From Symsagittifera roscoffensis (Eukaryota; Xenacoelomorpha; Acoela; Convolutidae): DNA of 64,000 bases. The first letter of the stretch is position 1. The number at the start of each line of letters is the position of its first letter. The notes under the pieces are model-generated. The model was not told the origin of the DNA. It did not search any database and saw only the letters and a program-made list of their open reading frames with translations. Position numbers and translations under genes: made by a program. Positions 34,618-47,600 of this stretch are shown here, one piece after another. The DNA lies in contig NC_087068.1 in assembly GCF_963678635.1 (NCBI RefSeq), positions 23,810,697 through 23,874,696 of the forward strand, read 5' to 3'.

Positions 34618-34749
34618 ATCTGAGCAATATTACGTTTATTTAGGTTTAGTTTTCTATTTTTCAAAAACAAACAAAATTAAGGGATCATTTATACCAATTC
34701 AAACGAAAAATTTTCTTCCAGATTTTCTTTTCGAAATTCACAAATAAAA

Positions 34750-35350
34750 AAGACTGCTCGTATCAAGTCGGAGTAGAAATACATTTGTTAAAGTTTTTTT
34801 CTGCTTTTTTCGTAAAAAACGGACATTGGTCTTTTAAAAAACGGACAGCAATGACTTGTTCTGATTGCCTTCTAAGTTCTTGGAGCAGTGTTTGCTTAAC
34901 GAAAAACTGATGAATTTTTCAAAAAAAAAATGTAAAAAAGAACTTTATATTAATTTTTGATGTTTTTTGGAAAAATGAATCCTTCACGCCGTATACAGTT
35001 CAAAGGGTTAATTTAGCTCTTAGTTAGGTAAAAATTGCAAAAATTAGCCTAATTCAACCAATTTGGAACAATTTCTAAAACGGATTAAATCTCCGCTTAC
35101 TTATTAATTGCGCGAAAAATATCATCCGTTAATTGTCTCAAATTGACCATTTCGGCAACCTTCAAAATTCAATAATTTCATAAAAAAATGAGCAAAAACC
35201 AACAAACATTTGAAGTTTGAGGTAAAAAAACGATACGTTTTGGACGACACATTAAAAAAAATTTAAAATGGCTGCTTAAAAGTTCTAAGTTTTTCTGGAG
35301 AAAAACCACCCCGAGCACAAGCATTCCGCCACTTATTTGAAAGTCGGAAA
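34750..35350 (-). mobile_element. Family H copy 7, diverged
   Basis: AAGACTGCTCGTATCA at the left end and CCCCGAGCACAAGCATTCCGC..AAAGTCGGAA at the right end. It faces copy 8 head to head, 39 bases apart. Confidence 0.65.
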
Positions 35351-35389
35351 TACACGCCAGTGGTTGAAGCATTCTATAATGTGTGTTTT

Positions 35390-35873
35390 TGTTCCTACTT
35401 TCAAAGAAAGTCACCGGAAAATTTCTGCTCGGGTTCTTTCTCCAGACGAAATTCGACTTTTGAACTAGCCACTATTGAGAGAATTTTAAAAATATCATTC
35501 GGAAGATATTATTGTTCTGAGCTCAATTTTTGACAATTATATTTTTCTTTTGTATAGTGTAGTTAAAATGCGTATTTAAAAATTTTCAATTTGGACTGTT
35601 TGAGACAATTAACGTGCATTATACTTCGTGCTATTCACGCATAAGCCGAGATTTAAGGGATGTTGGAAATCGTTCCATTTGAGATGCGCTACTTTTCTAT
35701 TCAATACTTTAATATATGCAAAAAATACATAAAATAGCGTGTGTGTGGGGGATGGTTAAAATTCTCAAAAAAAAAGTTTTTCATTTTTTAAATCATCAAT
35801 TCTTAAAGCGAACCATACCCCGTCTATCTTAAAAAGCAGTCGGAACGTTCAGGGCCTTGACACGAGCCGTCTT
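35390..35873 (+). mobile_element. Family H copy 8
   Basis: It starts TGTTCCTACTTTC and ends CAGTCGGAACGTTCAGGG...CACGAGCCGTCTT. The 3' hairpin is decayed. It ends about 190 bases from the FoxD stop codon. Confidence 0.7.
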
Positions 35874-36065
35874 GCTTCATATATTGCCTGTTTTTGCTCA
35901 TTTTGTATATTATGTACTCTGATTATAGAAAGGTTTAACTTAAGGTTCAACAAGAAAGCAAAAAACAAAGAAAGCAAAAAAACTAGTTAAAAAATGAAAA
36001 TTGATAAACATAACTTCAAAAACTAAAAATCTAACACAACATCCAATTCTGTTACAAAAATAGGC

Positions 36066-37076
36066 TCAGCTTTTTAATAATGTATCTATAGAAAATGAGT
36101 TTTGTTCCTTCTTCAAAACATTTGTTTTGCATCGTCGCGACTGATCCGAAGTTTGAGCTGAACTTTTTGAAGAGACAACAGAAGGTTGACCATGTTTGGA
36201 AGTTTCCAGATGTCCTGAAGAGCAACCAGTTTGATGAGAAAATATCGAACTCAAATCACAAATAGGAGAAAAGTTTGTGAAATGCTGCGTCATTTTTGGA
36301 AGAAGATCGAAAACGTCATGTGTTGAGAGACGGTCAAATATCTGCGGTGCTTTTTGAAACTCCGGTTTCAGGAATAAGTTTGGGATCACATTCCTGTCAA
36401 ATGCTGGAACTCTTCCTTGGAATCCAAAATCACCAGGCGTCGGAAACCCATTCCCCTGATTAAAATTCTGAAGATATTGATTTGAGAGAACTACTTGATT
36501 GCACCCATTATATGGGTTAAGTTGGTTCATATGAAGGAAGGCATTGTGAAAGGGTTGACTGTGATTAAACTCCAGTGAAGTTTTGCTCAGTCTTTTGAAT
36601 CGCTTTCGCCTTCGAAGATAGGATCCGTTGTCAAACATGTCTTTGCTATTTGGGTCCAAACTCCAGTAGTTCCCTTTTCCAGGATTCTCCGGTTCTCGTG
36701 CAATTTTAACAAAACAATCATTCAAAGATAAGTTGTGACGAATAGAATTCTGCCAAGACGGGAATCGATCTCGATAGTACTTGAATCTTTTGTTGATGAA
36801 GTCGCAGATTCCACTCAATGTCAAACGTTGTTCAGGAGAGTTCAAAATAGCCATGGCAATTAGTGCTATATAACTATAGGGTGGTTTGGCCGCCGATGCT
36901 AGTTTAGATGCTGGCTTATTTATTTGGTTAGATTGGTTTGAATTTGCAACTCGCTCAACCACCGGTTTATTTGGTCTGCTACTTTTGACATCGGGAAATT
37001 CAATTTTTTCAATTGAAGTGTCTTTTTCATCAGATGAGCAATCAAACATTTCGGCATCCTCGCATTCGAGATCCAT
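36066..37076 (-). CDS. foxd: Forkhead transcription factor, FoxD-like
   Basis: 336 codons in one exon, from ATG at 37076 in the context GAAATGG to TGA at 36066-36068. Residues 64-161 form a complete forkhead DNA-binding domain: [15 protein letters not shown] at the start, recognition helix [15 protein letters not shown] (108-122, with the base-contacting N110 and H114), [11 protein letters not shown] in wing 1, and the basic LRRRKRFKR at the end. [16 protein letters not shown] and LRRRKRFKR favour FoxD over FoxE or FoxQ2; that is family knowledge, not a tree. The last residues hold FSIDTLL (328-334), an engrailed-homology-1 motif that recruits Groucho/TLE corepressors, so it probably represses transcription. 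N-terminal acidic and Ser-rich stretches occur at 3-23. No intron or frameshift is seen. A family H copy lies just downstream. Confidence 0.88.
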   Translation of the reverse strand: MDLECEDAEMFDCSSDEKDTSIEKIEFPDVKSSRPNKPVVERVANSNQSNQINKPASKLASAAKPPYSYIALIAMAILNSPEQRLTLSGICDFINKRFKYYRDRFPSWQNSIRHNLSLNDCFVKIAREPENPGKGNYWSLDPNSKDMFDNGSYLRRRKRFKRLSKTSLEFNHSQPFHNAFLHMNQLNPYNGCNQVVLSNQYLQNFNQGNGFPTPGDFGFQGRVPAFDRNVIPNLFLKPEFQKAPQIFDRLSTHDVFDLLPKMTQHFTNFSPICDLSSIFSHQTGCSSGHLETSKHGQPSVVSSKSSAQTSDQSRRCKTNVLKKEQNSFSIDTLLKS

Positions 37077-38471
37077 TTCGAAGTTAATTTGAATTTTTAT
37101 CGAACTTTTGCCGCAGGATCAGATCTTAAAAGAGAGGAGGGTAATTTTTGCCTCGAGCTTGATTTGTTATAATCAAATTAGGATTTCTGAAACTGAGTTT
37201 AAGTTTGGAAGCTAACCGGATAAAATGTTTGATTTTCTCGAAACTGAGGAGGATCAGATTTGAACTGTGATTTGTGCAGCTCTGTTTGTGATTGTTGACA
37301 GGAGTCCTCTGATTGGTTGATCTTCAACCGTGGGCAAAGTTTGATCTACTTGGACTAAAGTGAGTTCTCCAGCATGTGGTTCGAGAACTCGGGGATTTTG
37401 AGTTCTGGTGTTAATGGGGGTTGTTGTTTGGCAAATGTTTTCGGCCGGTGATTTGTGGAGGGGTGAGAAGGGGGGAGGTTGGTTGGTAAGTATTTGATTA
37501 AGTGGGGTAGAGTATGTTTAACTTATTTGTTGAAGGTTTGTTTTGTCAAACTTGATTCGCCCAAATCCTCGCGGGTTGTTGGACGTCTGTGTTTGGAGGT
37601 GAACAAATATATGAAGCAATAAAAAGAAAATAATCTGTTGTGACCAAACTGACAGGATCACTACGAGGACTCTAATCAAGCGCAGGTGTGGAGGGTGAAT
37701 TTTGTTATATTTTAACCAGATGATGGGCTTCTTTGGTACAGCGGGCTAAGATCTTCTCTCTTCAATTGGATAAACATAGTTAGCATTACAGAGATTAAGT
37801 AGTTAAGTTCTTTATAAATAATTATTTATTGCGGATCAAGTTTGCACGTTTGATCAAACTCTACAAATGTTTGTTTATTTGAATTGATCCCTCAAAACAC
37901 TTGGTACTTTGCCCAAAGTTGGCATTAATATTGGCACCGCTAAGAAGTTTATGAAAAAGGGAAAACACTGCAAATCCAAATACAAAACAGACCAAACAAT
38001 CCAGCCAGTATGCCAATATGCACTCCCAAATAAGCCAGACTAAAAATAAGAAAAATGATTAAATTACAATGCCGAAACACCAATTTAAAGGTATCAATAT
38101 CCATTAATTGAATATAATAACAAACTGAAAATCGGACTTGTTGCCTTTCTGATGCTATATTTGATTAAAAAACAACCTTCTCATCAATCAAAACACTATT
38201 CTTAATTATATTTATGTTTTTTTTTGTAGTGACTCGGTAAACTAAACACAAGGACAACAAGACTATAACTTCCGAGCCAGCAAAAAATAGAATCTTAAGG
38301 TAGAATTCTCGAGATCCTCTGAAAATTCCTTCAGTTTCACTTCGCAACATTGAAGTGTATTCCTTCATTTAATTTTAAACATCTCGATGAGCTCGTAACA
38401 ATTTTATATGAGCTCGTAACAATTAAATACTTTGAAATTTTGTGCTAATTTGAACGATGAGGGCTCGCAGC
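37077..38471. other. Upstream region of the forkhead gene
   Basis: No coding frame supported. It includes the presumed 5' UTR and promoter of the FoxD-like gene (minus strand) and is less repeat-laden than its neighbours, so it may hold regulatory DNA. Short G-rich runs occur at 37400-37500. Confidence 0.45.
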
Positions 38472-38479
38472 TATAAAAG
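38472..38479 (+). promoter_or_regulatory. TATA box without an assigned gene
   Basis: GCAGCTATAAAAGTATCATTC is a strong TATA context on the plus strand. It points away from the forkhead gene. Downstream I find only a 60-codon frame lacking an ATG start, so the transcript, if any, is unknown. Confidence 0.3.
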
Positions 38480-38499
38480 TATCATTCAGTGTTTGATTC

Positions 38500-40032
38500 G
38501 AGTGTTTCACACTGTCATTCCTGTTCACCGTACATTTCTTTTCGCAATAGTTTTTTATTTCAGAAAAAAGTCACAAAATGCAAAATTAATAATTTAAAGA
38601 AAGTGTGCAAGGGTGACTTCATATTTTTTGTGGTTCCTGCGAATCGCAGAGAAGCGGTCAATAGGCCATAACAGACCTGAGGGAGGATAGTCTATTTGTA
38701 TTATCCCCCCACGTTCCCAGTCTGCGTTATTTTGTTGAGCGTCTAGCGCTTTCACATGGTACCCCTATTGTAGCCGAAATCGGCCAGGCTGAAGTACACT
38801 TGAAGCTAGAGGTGACGTGAGACTTCGTCCACACAATATGTATTCAAGATTTGACGATCTCAAAGTGAAGGCCTCACCAATATGTTAAGTGCTTCATGTG
38901 CTTCTTAGAAATTCGATAGCCTCATCGCCCAAAACAATCCCAGTTGGCACAATTTTTAAATTAGTTTTCAGGGCAGAGCCCGAGCAAAAAAAATGGCAGC
39001 GTCGCACGAATTTGTATAGAAAGGATTGGGTCTGCCTAGTGGTTAAACTTAGCTAGAAAAATTGATTTGACCAACTCAGAAATTTCACTTTGGTTGAAAA
39101 GGCCACACTTTAGTTTTAAAATTACCTGTCCAGCCCAGTGTTGAGAAAAAAGCGCTTTCAAAATTATTGTGTTTTTGAGATGAACCTTAAATTCTCCATA
39201 CTGATATCGGTCCAGTTTTTTAAAAGAATCGCTTCACGTTTTCTTCAATTGATAAAGAGAGAGAGACACTCAATCTGATGTTAATTTCTGGAAATTCACC
39301 ATTTTTCTCAAAACCATAAAAAATTTTGTGGTTGTCGCAATGCTTTGTTCGGGTTTGAAATCTTCCATTTTATCGGTCAGTTATTGAAAAACTCTTTTCG
39401 AAATCAAAATTTTCTGCGTATTTTTGGCAAAAATTCGAAACAACGCCGTTTTTGAGCCATTTTGGAAAATTCCTAATTAGCTAGAAAAAAAGACGACGCG
39501 CGCTTGCTCTTTTCAAACTAGTATTTATTTGAAACATCAGCGTTTTTTGAAAAAAAAATTGAGCGCTTTGAGCGCTGAGCGCTAAGCAGATATGCACGTC
39601 GGAAGATTGTGACAACGGCATTTTGGGAAGTTTTTTAACTCTCTAAATTAAATTTATCTCTGAGCCGGTACAGTAGAAATCATAATATTTTCTCCCTTTT
39701 TTCAGTATATACGCTCAAAATTTTAAAATATTTTTATTTTGGATATTAAATCAAAACTGAAAAATTTTCATTATAAAACGCAATGCAGACTTCTTACAAA
39801 ATTTTTTTAGATTTATTTTAAAGCAATTGAAAAAATTTAAAACCAAGAGTAAAATCGAGGTTATGGAAAATGCGATATACAATATGTCAAAAACTGTAAA
39901 AAAAAAACTGAATCATTTTTCGTTTTTCTAACATCCTGCGGGGTCCGATATCTCTAATTTACTTAAGAAATAGCTCCTTGGTTGCTTTATATTAGTAATG
40001 AATAAAAAATTATTCGAACAGAATCTTAACTG
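38500..40032. other. Non-coding stretch
   Basis: 38580-38900 is less AT-rich than its surroundings, with a GGGAGGATA...TTATCCCCCC hairpin at 38690-38712, but it matches no RNA family I know. The rest is AT-rich, with GAGCGCT repeats near 39560-39590. Confidence 0.4.
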
Positions 40033-40534
40033 CGGAAGAATTGGCTTAGGGGCTTATATGTTTGCTAAGGACTGCGGACATTTTTTCTTCGGTAGCACTT
40101 ATCGCACACTGGCCGTAGACACTTATTTCGGGCGCGTCGGTTGCAGAAAACTTATCTTCGATTTCCAAGGTCGCGGAAACACCTACTCGGTTTGCAACGC
40201 CAGGTAATGTTCAAAATCTGCTGCAAAAGCCAAGACATATAACCACTCCTATGGTTAAGGGGAATGTCCCACGTTTCGCCCCACACACTTTTCGCCCCTC
40301 TTAAATCTAGTGGCACATTTCGCCCCTCACTCATTTCGCCCCTAATAATTTCACACATTTCGTACTCGCACGTTTCGCCCCTAGCTTATTACACAGTTAA
40401 TTAAAGTCGGTTTCTTAATGTACATTTTAGGGGCGAAATGTACCAGTAATTTATGAGGGGCGAAATGTGTGAGGGGCGAAATGTGCCTCTAGATTTAAGA
40501 GGGGCGAAACGTGTGAGGGGCAAAATGTGTGAAT
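40033..40534. repeat. GGGGCGAAA-rich element, copy 3, inverted relative to copies 1 and 2
   Basis: It begins AATTGGCTTAGGGGCTTATATG and ends GGGGCAAAATGTGTGAAT. It stands alone, outside the tandem duplication, which defines the mobile unit as about 500 bp. The core (40060-40210) keeps an open plus frame and is GC-richer than its flanks; its 3' part has CGCCAGGTAATG, a splice-donor-like site. The frames are not recognised as a known protein. Confidence 0.75.
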
Positions 40535-41387
40535 ACCGGTTAAGGGTAACACAACGAAATTAGCAGCACTGTTTCAAATAAATTCAACTAGCATTTTCAT
40601 GCAGCTAAAATTTCAGAGGTTTTTATTAGCTCGAACTTAGACCAAAAATCAAAAACTTCAAACTGGTTTTTCTCGTCAGCGTGAAAAAAGTTTTTAAATC
40701 TCATTAGAATCACAATTGAAAAAGCTTTAATATGATAATTTGCTCGAACCATTCCGATACGTATTTGATGTACCTGATTTTACGTGGAAAACAAAAAACT
40801 AAAACACCTGAATTCTAAGTGTCGCCCCATTTTTCAAATGGTCGGAACAATTAGGTGAAAAATTTCGCGCTCTGCAGAACGCCTAGATTGAATGTATTTG
40901 AAAGATTTTCCATTGTAGCCCCCCTCAATAAAATCTAAAACTAACTTTATTATGTGGTTTTACTTTTTTGTTACTAGGTGGGGGGCTATAAATGGGGAAA
41001 GACCCGAAAGACCAGTTTAATTTAGGAGGTTTATCATAAAGCATATTCAAGCATTGAATAACAATCAGAAAGTTTGATCCCACCATGTATTAGGCATTAA
41101 AAAGGTGTTTGAATTTTTTTGTCGAAGGTGTTTTTTTATTAATAAATTTTTTAAATTTTTAATTTCTATTACATTTTTTAATAAAATCTCAATGAGAAAA
41201 AGCAGTCGACTTGCCAAAACAAACTTTTTAAGGTTGGTGGGCAAAAAATGGACGCCGTAAAGTGGTGCGAGAAGGAGGGACTTTTGGGCGCCAGTTCGCG
41301 TCCACTTAAATCCGCTACTGATTGCAAACACTAATTACAAGCATCAACACCTGTGATCCATCTACAAATTTTTAAACCATTTATCTA
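40535..41387. other. Region downstream of CFAP157
   Basis: No supported gene. TTAAATCCGCTACTG at 41308-41322 resembles one end of a hAT-type element (complement CAGTAGCGGATTTAA), but I found no partner end. Confidence 0.4.
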
Positions 41388-41393
41388 TTTATT
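41388..41393 (-). terminator. Polyadenylation signal AATAAA of CFAP157
   Basis: AATAAA on the minus strand, 38 bases past the stop codon. Confidence 0.65.
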
Positions 41394-41430
41394 TCTGCTA
41401 ATTAAAAATATATTGAGTTTTAGTTTTAAT

Positions 41431-41660
41431 TTAAAACTGGCTAATTAGGTCTTCTGGCGAGTAGTGTTCAATGTGATTCAGCAGCTGGTCAGCCAGTAGT
41501 TCCCTCCTGTTGTCTGTCTGCACTCCCTTCGAGTTCATCATGATGCCCTGGCGTCTGTTCAGTTTGCTCTGCACACTCTTCGCACTCCCCATCTTGGCCC
41601 TGGATCTCTCCAGGTTAGTAGCGATGTGGTGACCCTCTTTGGGAACCAACCCCATGTCGC
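41431..41660 (-). CDS. cfap157: CFAP157 exon 9, C-terminal (75 codons and stop TAA)
   Basis: Acceptor TTGCAG|GCGACA. It encodes the conserved GDMGLVPKEG and the motif SKGVQTDNR, ending LISQF. Confidence 0.9.
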
Positions 41661-44600
41661 CTGCAACACACAAATCGCATCATGAATAAAATGATTGAAA
41701 TGAAAACCCAGTGAGCCTATAGCCGCCCTATCCAAAAACTTATAGGTCCTTTAAATACAAAAATTACACTGTCACTTTTTAGCTTTAAATTTTGTTTCTT
41801 AGCTAGAAGGCTATAACCGGAAGAAGCTAGAAAGTCTTAAAAAGTCGTTAGTTTGGAAAGGCAAGCTTTCAAGCCCTCTTTGAAAATGTTTCAACTTAAA
41901 TAGACTTTAAAACCTTTTTCAAATAAAAAATAAAGATCCGACCGATTTAAGTTTTAAGCGAGACTTGAATGTATTCTACCTGAATGTGTTTTAGGCGAGA
42001 CTCGGTGTTGAAATATGAATGTTTATATTTATGGTCATAAGGCAAAAAGTTTTCATAGACTTTTAAATTACATCTAAAATTGATGCCATGTTTGACATAA
42101 ATTGTAATCTAGTTATACGTTTTTCAATGATAACTTAAAGTTCCTATCAAAACCTACCCATTCGATAGTGCGATTCTTTGCTAGCATATGGCTGCTCCGA
42201 CATTGCACTGGTTGGCGGTTCGAATCCCTGTGAGGACCTGTCTCCAGCTGTCGAAGGTCTACTTGACCGACGAATATTAGGTTCTCCTTCCGCGTTCTGA
42301 TTGCCTAGAACTTCTGCTGCATTTTCCAGATTTTCGGCTAGGAGGAGCGTGTCGATTAAACGGTAGAATAAAGGTGAGTCATCCATGGCCCCTTCGCTGT
42401 CGTTTAGCGAAAGCTTGACTGAAACAAAGAAGCTTTCAGAAAGCCAAAGATGAAAAGCGCAAGAACGGTCATGAGTATTGAAAAGGAAGTTAGGAATTGC
42501 TTAAGAGAAATTTTTAGCAAAAACATCATCTGCCAGACAGATTGTTTTAAATTTAATCAATACCATTAATTAAGTAAGTTGCAATTAATAAAATTATATG
42601 CATTAATCTCTGCCATTCGAAGTCTGAGTGAGTGAAAGCATGATGCAGATAACAATAAATTAAACTTTTGATTGAAACTTTTGATTTTAATTTCCCTACG
42701 AAATTTAAAATTTGAGATAAATTTTCTTTTTGCACCTTAAGCCCCTTTTTTTGACCTTTGCTTTTTTATTTCTTTGCGTAAATTTATTTTCTATGAAACC
42801 ATTGGTCATAATCATGGCCTAAAAGTATGTCTAACCCAAGTTGTCTTTGAGCATATAAGCGGCCTCCGAGAGTATTTGTTCTAGAATATTCTGTTTCTTC
42901 CTCTCCTCGTCTCTCTCCATTATCAGTTGGACCAACTCTTCCTGCATCTCAGCATTCTATTCGGGAAAAAAACAATGAAATTGTCTGCTCTGCCACTCGT
43001 TGGTTGATGTTTTTTGTTCATTAATGACAGCACAGTATTTAAAACCAACTGAATAAATGTTGAAAGAGAAAAAGTTTGGTTCAAAAAACTAATATTTATA
43101 CGAAATCTACCAAAAAACATCTGCATCAAAAACAACATTTTGGGCACAAGGGTGTTGTTTTTATTGTTTCGAGAGATTTCAAAAACACTTCATTTAATCT
43201 CCAAAAAAGTCGACTAGTAATTGAAAGAAAGTGTATGGAAAATTCGTCTTAACTTAAGCGTCTCCCAAAAAATAACCCCCACCCCCACCTCTTTTTCCAA
43301 CTCCTCTGCCTCGTCGCCCATGTGTTGCTGCTGGTCCAACATCTGCTCCACCTCCTCCCTAGTCTCCCTCACAATCTCCTCCCTCTCCTTGTACAGTTCC
43401 AACTTCGCCCCCAGTGACTCATTCTTCTCCTTCAACATGGCCATGATTGCCTTGTGACTCTGGTTCTTACGCGCTGAATTGAAATAATTAAAGCTGATAA
43501 ATTTTGCATTAAGATTATTTCAAATTTTTCCTGAATACAAAACTGAAACCATCTTCGAAATCTTTCTTGATCAATTACATAAAGAAACTATTGATCAGTT
43601 GGTTTAAAAGTCTCCTCTCAGTTTTTTAAACGAAGAACAATTTTCACAAATGAGATGTACAAGATCTCGGAAAATCAAAAATTCTCATTTTACTACTAGT
43701 AAAAACACATAGGCTGCACAGGTCGGTCAGCCACAGAATAAAAAAAAACTTTTTATCCTCAAACAAACTGCTACCTGACAACTTAAAACAATTAAAGATA
43801 AGCGAAATTAATAAATACAATTAAGAATTGTTTTCTGATAGATAATTCCGATTTACGTGAAATCGTTTTTTTCATGCGACCCTTGTGAACTAAATATTGT
43901 TTATGTATATTTTCTCACCAAAAACTCAAGATTAGCAAAGAAATTATCGACTGATAATTCGCATTCTTGGAAAAACACAATGCATCAGCCTTAAGATATT
44001 TCTGAAAATCTCACAACTGATATTTTATTTTGATAGACTATTTTATGATTTAGGGTTTTTATAAATGAAAAAGAAACGATTTTCGTTTGAACTGATTTTT
44101 GCGAGAAGTAGCAAAACACTGTATGATTTGTTTTTTGTTCCGACTTTCCATACGAATGTAACGGAATATTTGTGCTCGAGGTGGGTTTTTTTTCTTCAGA
44201 CAAATTTCGACTTTTTAACTAGCGATTTTTGACGTTTTTTTTATTACTGTGGTACCGCAACTGCTCCTGCATTTGCAGTAACCATATTATGGTCTTGGCC
44301 TAATTGTTCATATTGTTATCTATAAATTATATTATGTTATTATTTATATCAAGGTCAATAATGCGTCACCTTTATTGTCATTGAAGAGATTCACTCTCTC
44401 AACTGTAGCTCGGCGTACAGTTAGCCACAGATATTAGGCTGATGAAACAATACGGTTTCAACATTAAATTAACTCTTAGAAACCACTACTGTTTTCATTA
44501 TAAAACACCAGAGGTTTTATCAATTATCACATGGCGCAGCCAGCAGGATCCGGTTTTACAGCTCAAGACAATAGGACAGATATGGGAATCCCAGTATTCT

Positions 44601-47600
44601 GGGCTTCTGCAGACTCAGATCCACCGTGGAACTTCGAAACATGGTTTGATCAATTCCTATTAGCTGTTACGGTCATAGAGAATGTGGATCCAGAAGTAAT
44701 GTTAGAAGAACCTAAAGTTGTTATGGAAGAACCTCTACCAGTTCCTGAACCACCGGTACAAAACGAAGATGCGCCTGCAGTAGCAGAGAGAGAAGCCCGG
44801 AACAGATTGGCACGGGACAGAGTGGTTCTAGAAAATGAAGAACGGGTTATGAGAGGACCTAAAGTAGGACACAACATATTCTATCACGAAGTTGGAAAAC
44901 GTTTGACATCACGATTATTTCTCGCGTTGGGCGCGGAACGAAAGAAAAAGTTTATTCGAAAGAATCCGCACACAGAAATATCCAAACTTGGTTTTTGGGA
45001 AATAGTGCGATTAGGAAAAATCTCATTTGAGAAAACGAAATGTATTACTTACGAGATATACAAATTGTTTACACGATCTCATGAAACGAATGAAACTCTC
45101 GAATCCTTTCATGCGGCATTGACTGCACATGCAGCAAAGGCGGAGCTGGGAGGACTGGAAGAAGAGTTGGTGAGAGATCTATTTATATCCCGGATGAGGA
45201 ATGTTGTTCTTCAAGACACACTAACTTTTGAAACATTTTCTCCTGAAGAAGTTCTAAAGCGTGCAATAAAATTCGAACAAAGTAAACAAACTACTCAAGC
45301 ATTTCAAAAGTCTTCAACAAGTACTAACAACTCAGGATTATTTTCAAATTAACAAATGAAAATAAAACAAGAACCGGTTATGGCAATTGGAAACAAAGGG
45401 TATAACCCTAGACGACAAGGTCAGAATCAGAATAGAAGGAAGCAGTATGACAACAGAAACGCTACAAGATCTAAGGAGGATCAAAAACAATACACGCGAT
45501 GTGGCAGAGTGTTCGGAGAAGGACATCTGAAAAACCGCCCGGCAATGGGTAAATCGTGTAAGAATTGTAACAAACCCAATCATTTTGCAAAAATGTGCAA
45601 ATCACAACAAGTTAACGAAGTTGCAATTGAAGATTCTAGTTCGGAAGAGGAATGTAATTTAATACAAAGATTTGATTCCTGTGACGAATTTGAGATAATG
45701 GCGGTAGAAGAGGATTTAACCTCTATTGCAGAAATTGAAAAATACATCAACAAACGAGTGTTAGCGAATGTGTACGAAGAAGGAAACGACGAGAAGAAAA
45801 CGATGATTGCAAAGTCTGAAACTATTGGTAAGTTGAGATTCGAAGGAATCCAAAATCTCATCAAGTTGAAGCATTGAAAGCTTTAGTGAAAATTGATAGT
45901 CATATTTTGAATATGACTATAGACACGCGTAGTCCAGTATCACTTCTGAATTGGGCGACAACGAAACAAATTCTGGAAGGACCTACGAATTCAAAATTTA
46001 TTCCAGCAGAGAAGCTTAACCTGTCCGCGCAGTTTGTGGATTACAATAAACGACCTATTTTGATATTAGGAGCATTGAAAGCGAATCTGCGTTCGGCGGG
46101 TTGGGAAGTGTTTGGAGCGATACTGTTAGTCACGGAAAGACGTATGCGGTGTATATTAGGTCTGGACCTTCAAGGTAAACTAGGAATTCAGACTATTCAG
46201 AAACCAGCTCCGACACGAAGATCCAGGTTTGACGTGCTACTGTGCGAGCAGTCAGAAAGTTGGAAACAAAAATTCTATAGTCAATTTATAGACCTTTTTG
46301 ACAGACAAGGGGAGTCAAAGAACCATACTGTGAGCACAAAATTTAAATATCCTTAATGTCCGATCCAAGAAAAAGGTAGGAGAATCCCGATACACATTCA
46401 GGATAAGGTACAAGTAGAGCTAGAAAAACTACTTGCGGAAGGAAATATTCAGAAATTGGATAAATGTACAAGTGATTGTTTTATTGCTCCAATTGTCATT
46501 ACAGTTAAGAAAGACAAATCGATTAAGTTAGCCTTGGACGCAAAACCCATCAATAGACAATTGTATAAAAATAAATATCAGATGCCAAACGTGGATGAAC
46601 TGATAGATGGGGTTAGTCAAATAATCACGGCAACAGCAGAAGGTACACTGTATTTCACCGTGTTGGATTTAAAGTATGCCTACAGTCAAATAAGGCTAAC
46701 TGCGAACACAGAACAATGCAATTGCAACATCGTAGGAGGTCAAGCAACGGGAACATATAGGTTTCTGACAGGCTTTTACGGGCTGGCGGACATGCCTGCT
46801 GAATTCTAAAAAGCAATGGATAGAACATTGAATCATTCCAAAAACACCTTTTGCTTCCTGGATGATATCTTAATTGTATCCAAGGGAGAAGCTAAGGACC
46901 CTGAGAAATTGGTTCGAAATGTGTTGCAGAAGTTGGATGACGAAAATTTCGCATTGAAAATTTCAAAATGTGAATTTTTTCAGCCCTCAGTGAATTGGCT
47001 AGGCCATAATTTATCGGCAGAAGGTATAATACCAAAAATTACGAAAACGGAGGCCATTGCAAATCTAAAACCTCCCAAGTCACTAAAACAACTTAGATCG
47101 TTCATGGGTAGCATTAATCACTTATCTAAGTTCATTCCAAATGCGGCTAATTTAACTGATAAACTCCGACCATTGTTGAAAGAAGAAAATGAAAAAAAAA
47201 GAAATGAAGAATGTTCGACTACCAGTGAAAAAATTTGATTGGGACAATCAACACTCTGTAGCATTTGAGGAATGAAAAAAGCAGAAGCCAATATCGCTTT
47301 GTTAAACTATTATAATCCAAGACCCGAATAAAGTGCGATGCCAGTCACAGTGGCCTAGGGGCTACTCTTGATCAATGGTCTGATCAAAACAAATGGGTAC
47401 CGATTGCATTTGCATCTCGGTATCTAAATTCCCAAGAAAAAAAATATTCTACTCATGAACTCGAGCTGCTAGCAGTAGTTTGGGCTGTAGACCGCTTCAA
47501 ACATTATTTATTGGGAAAAGAATTTGTCATAGCAACAGATCACAAAGCTTTAACGTCTGCTTTGGGGGAGCATAGATCAAATAAAACGTATCAATCTCGA

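Noticed and set aside
36886-37092. 68-codon plus frame over the forkhead gene
   Set aside because: Antisense of the FoxD-like N-terminus.
38580-38900. A structural RNA gene (snRNA, SRP or RNase P) behind the TATA box
   Set aside because: No sequence block of those RNAs could be recognised on either strand.
42195-42230. GGTTCGAATCCCTG as a tRNA B box
   Set aside because: It lies antisense in CFAP157 exon 8 and has no A box or cloverleaf.
45350-46809. Reassignment of TAA to glutamine, because three in-frame TAA codons interrupt gag and pol
   Set aside because: CFAP157 ends at TAA, and neither host gene uses it internally; the element also has frameshifts and a TAG, so decay explains it.
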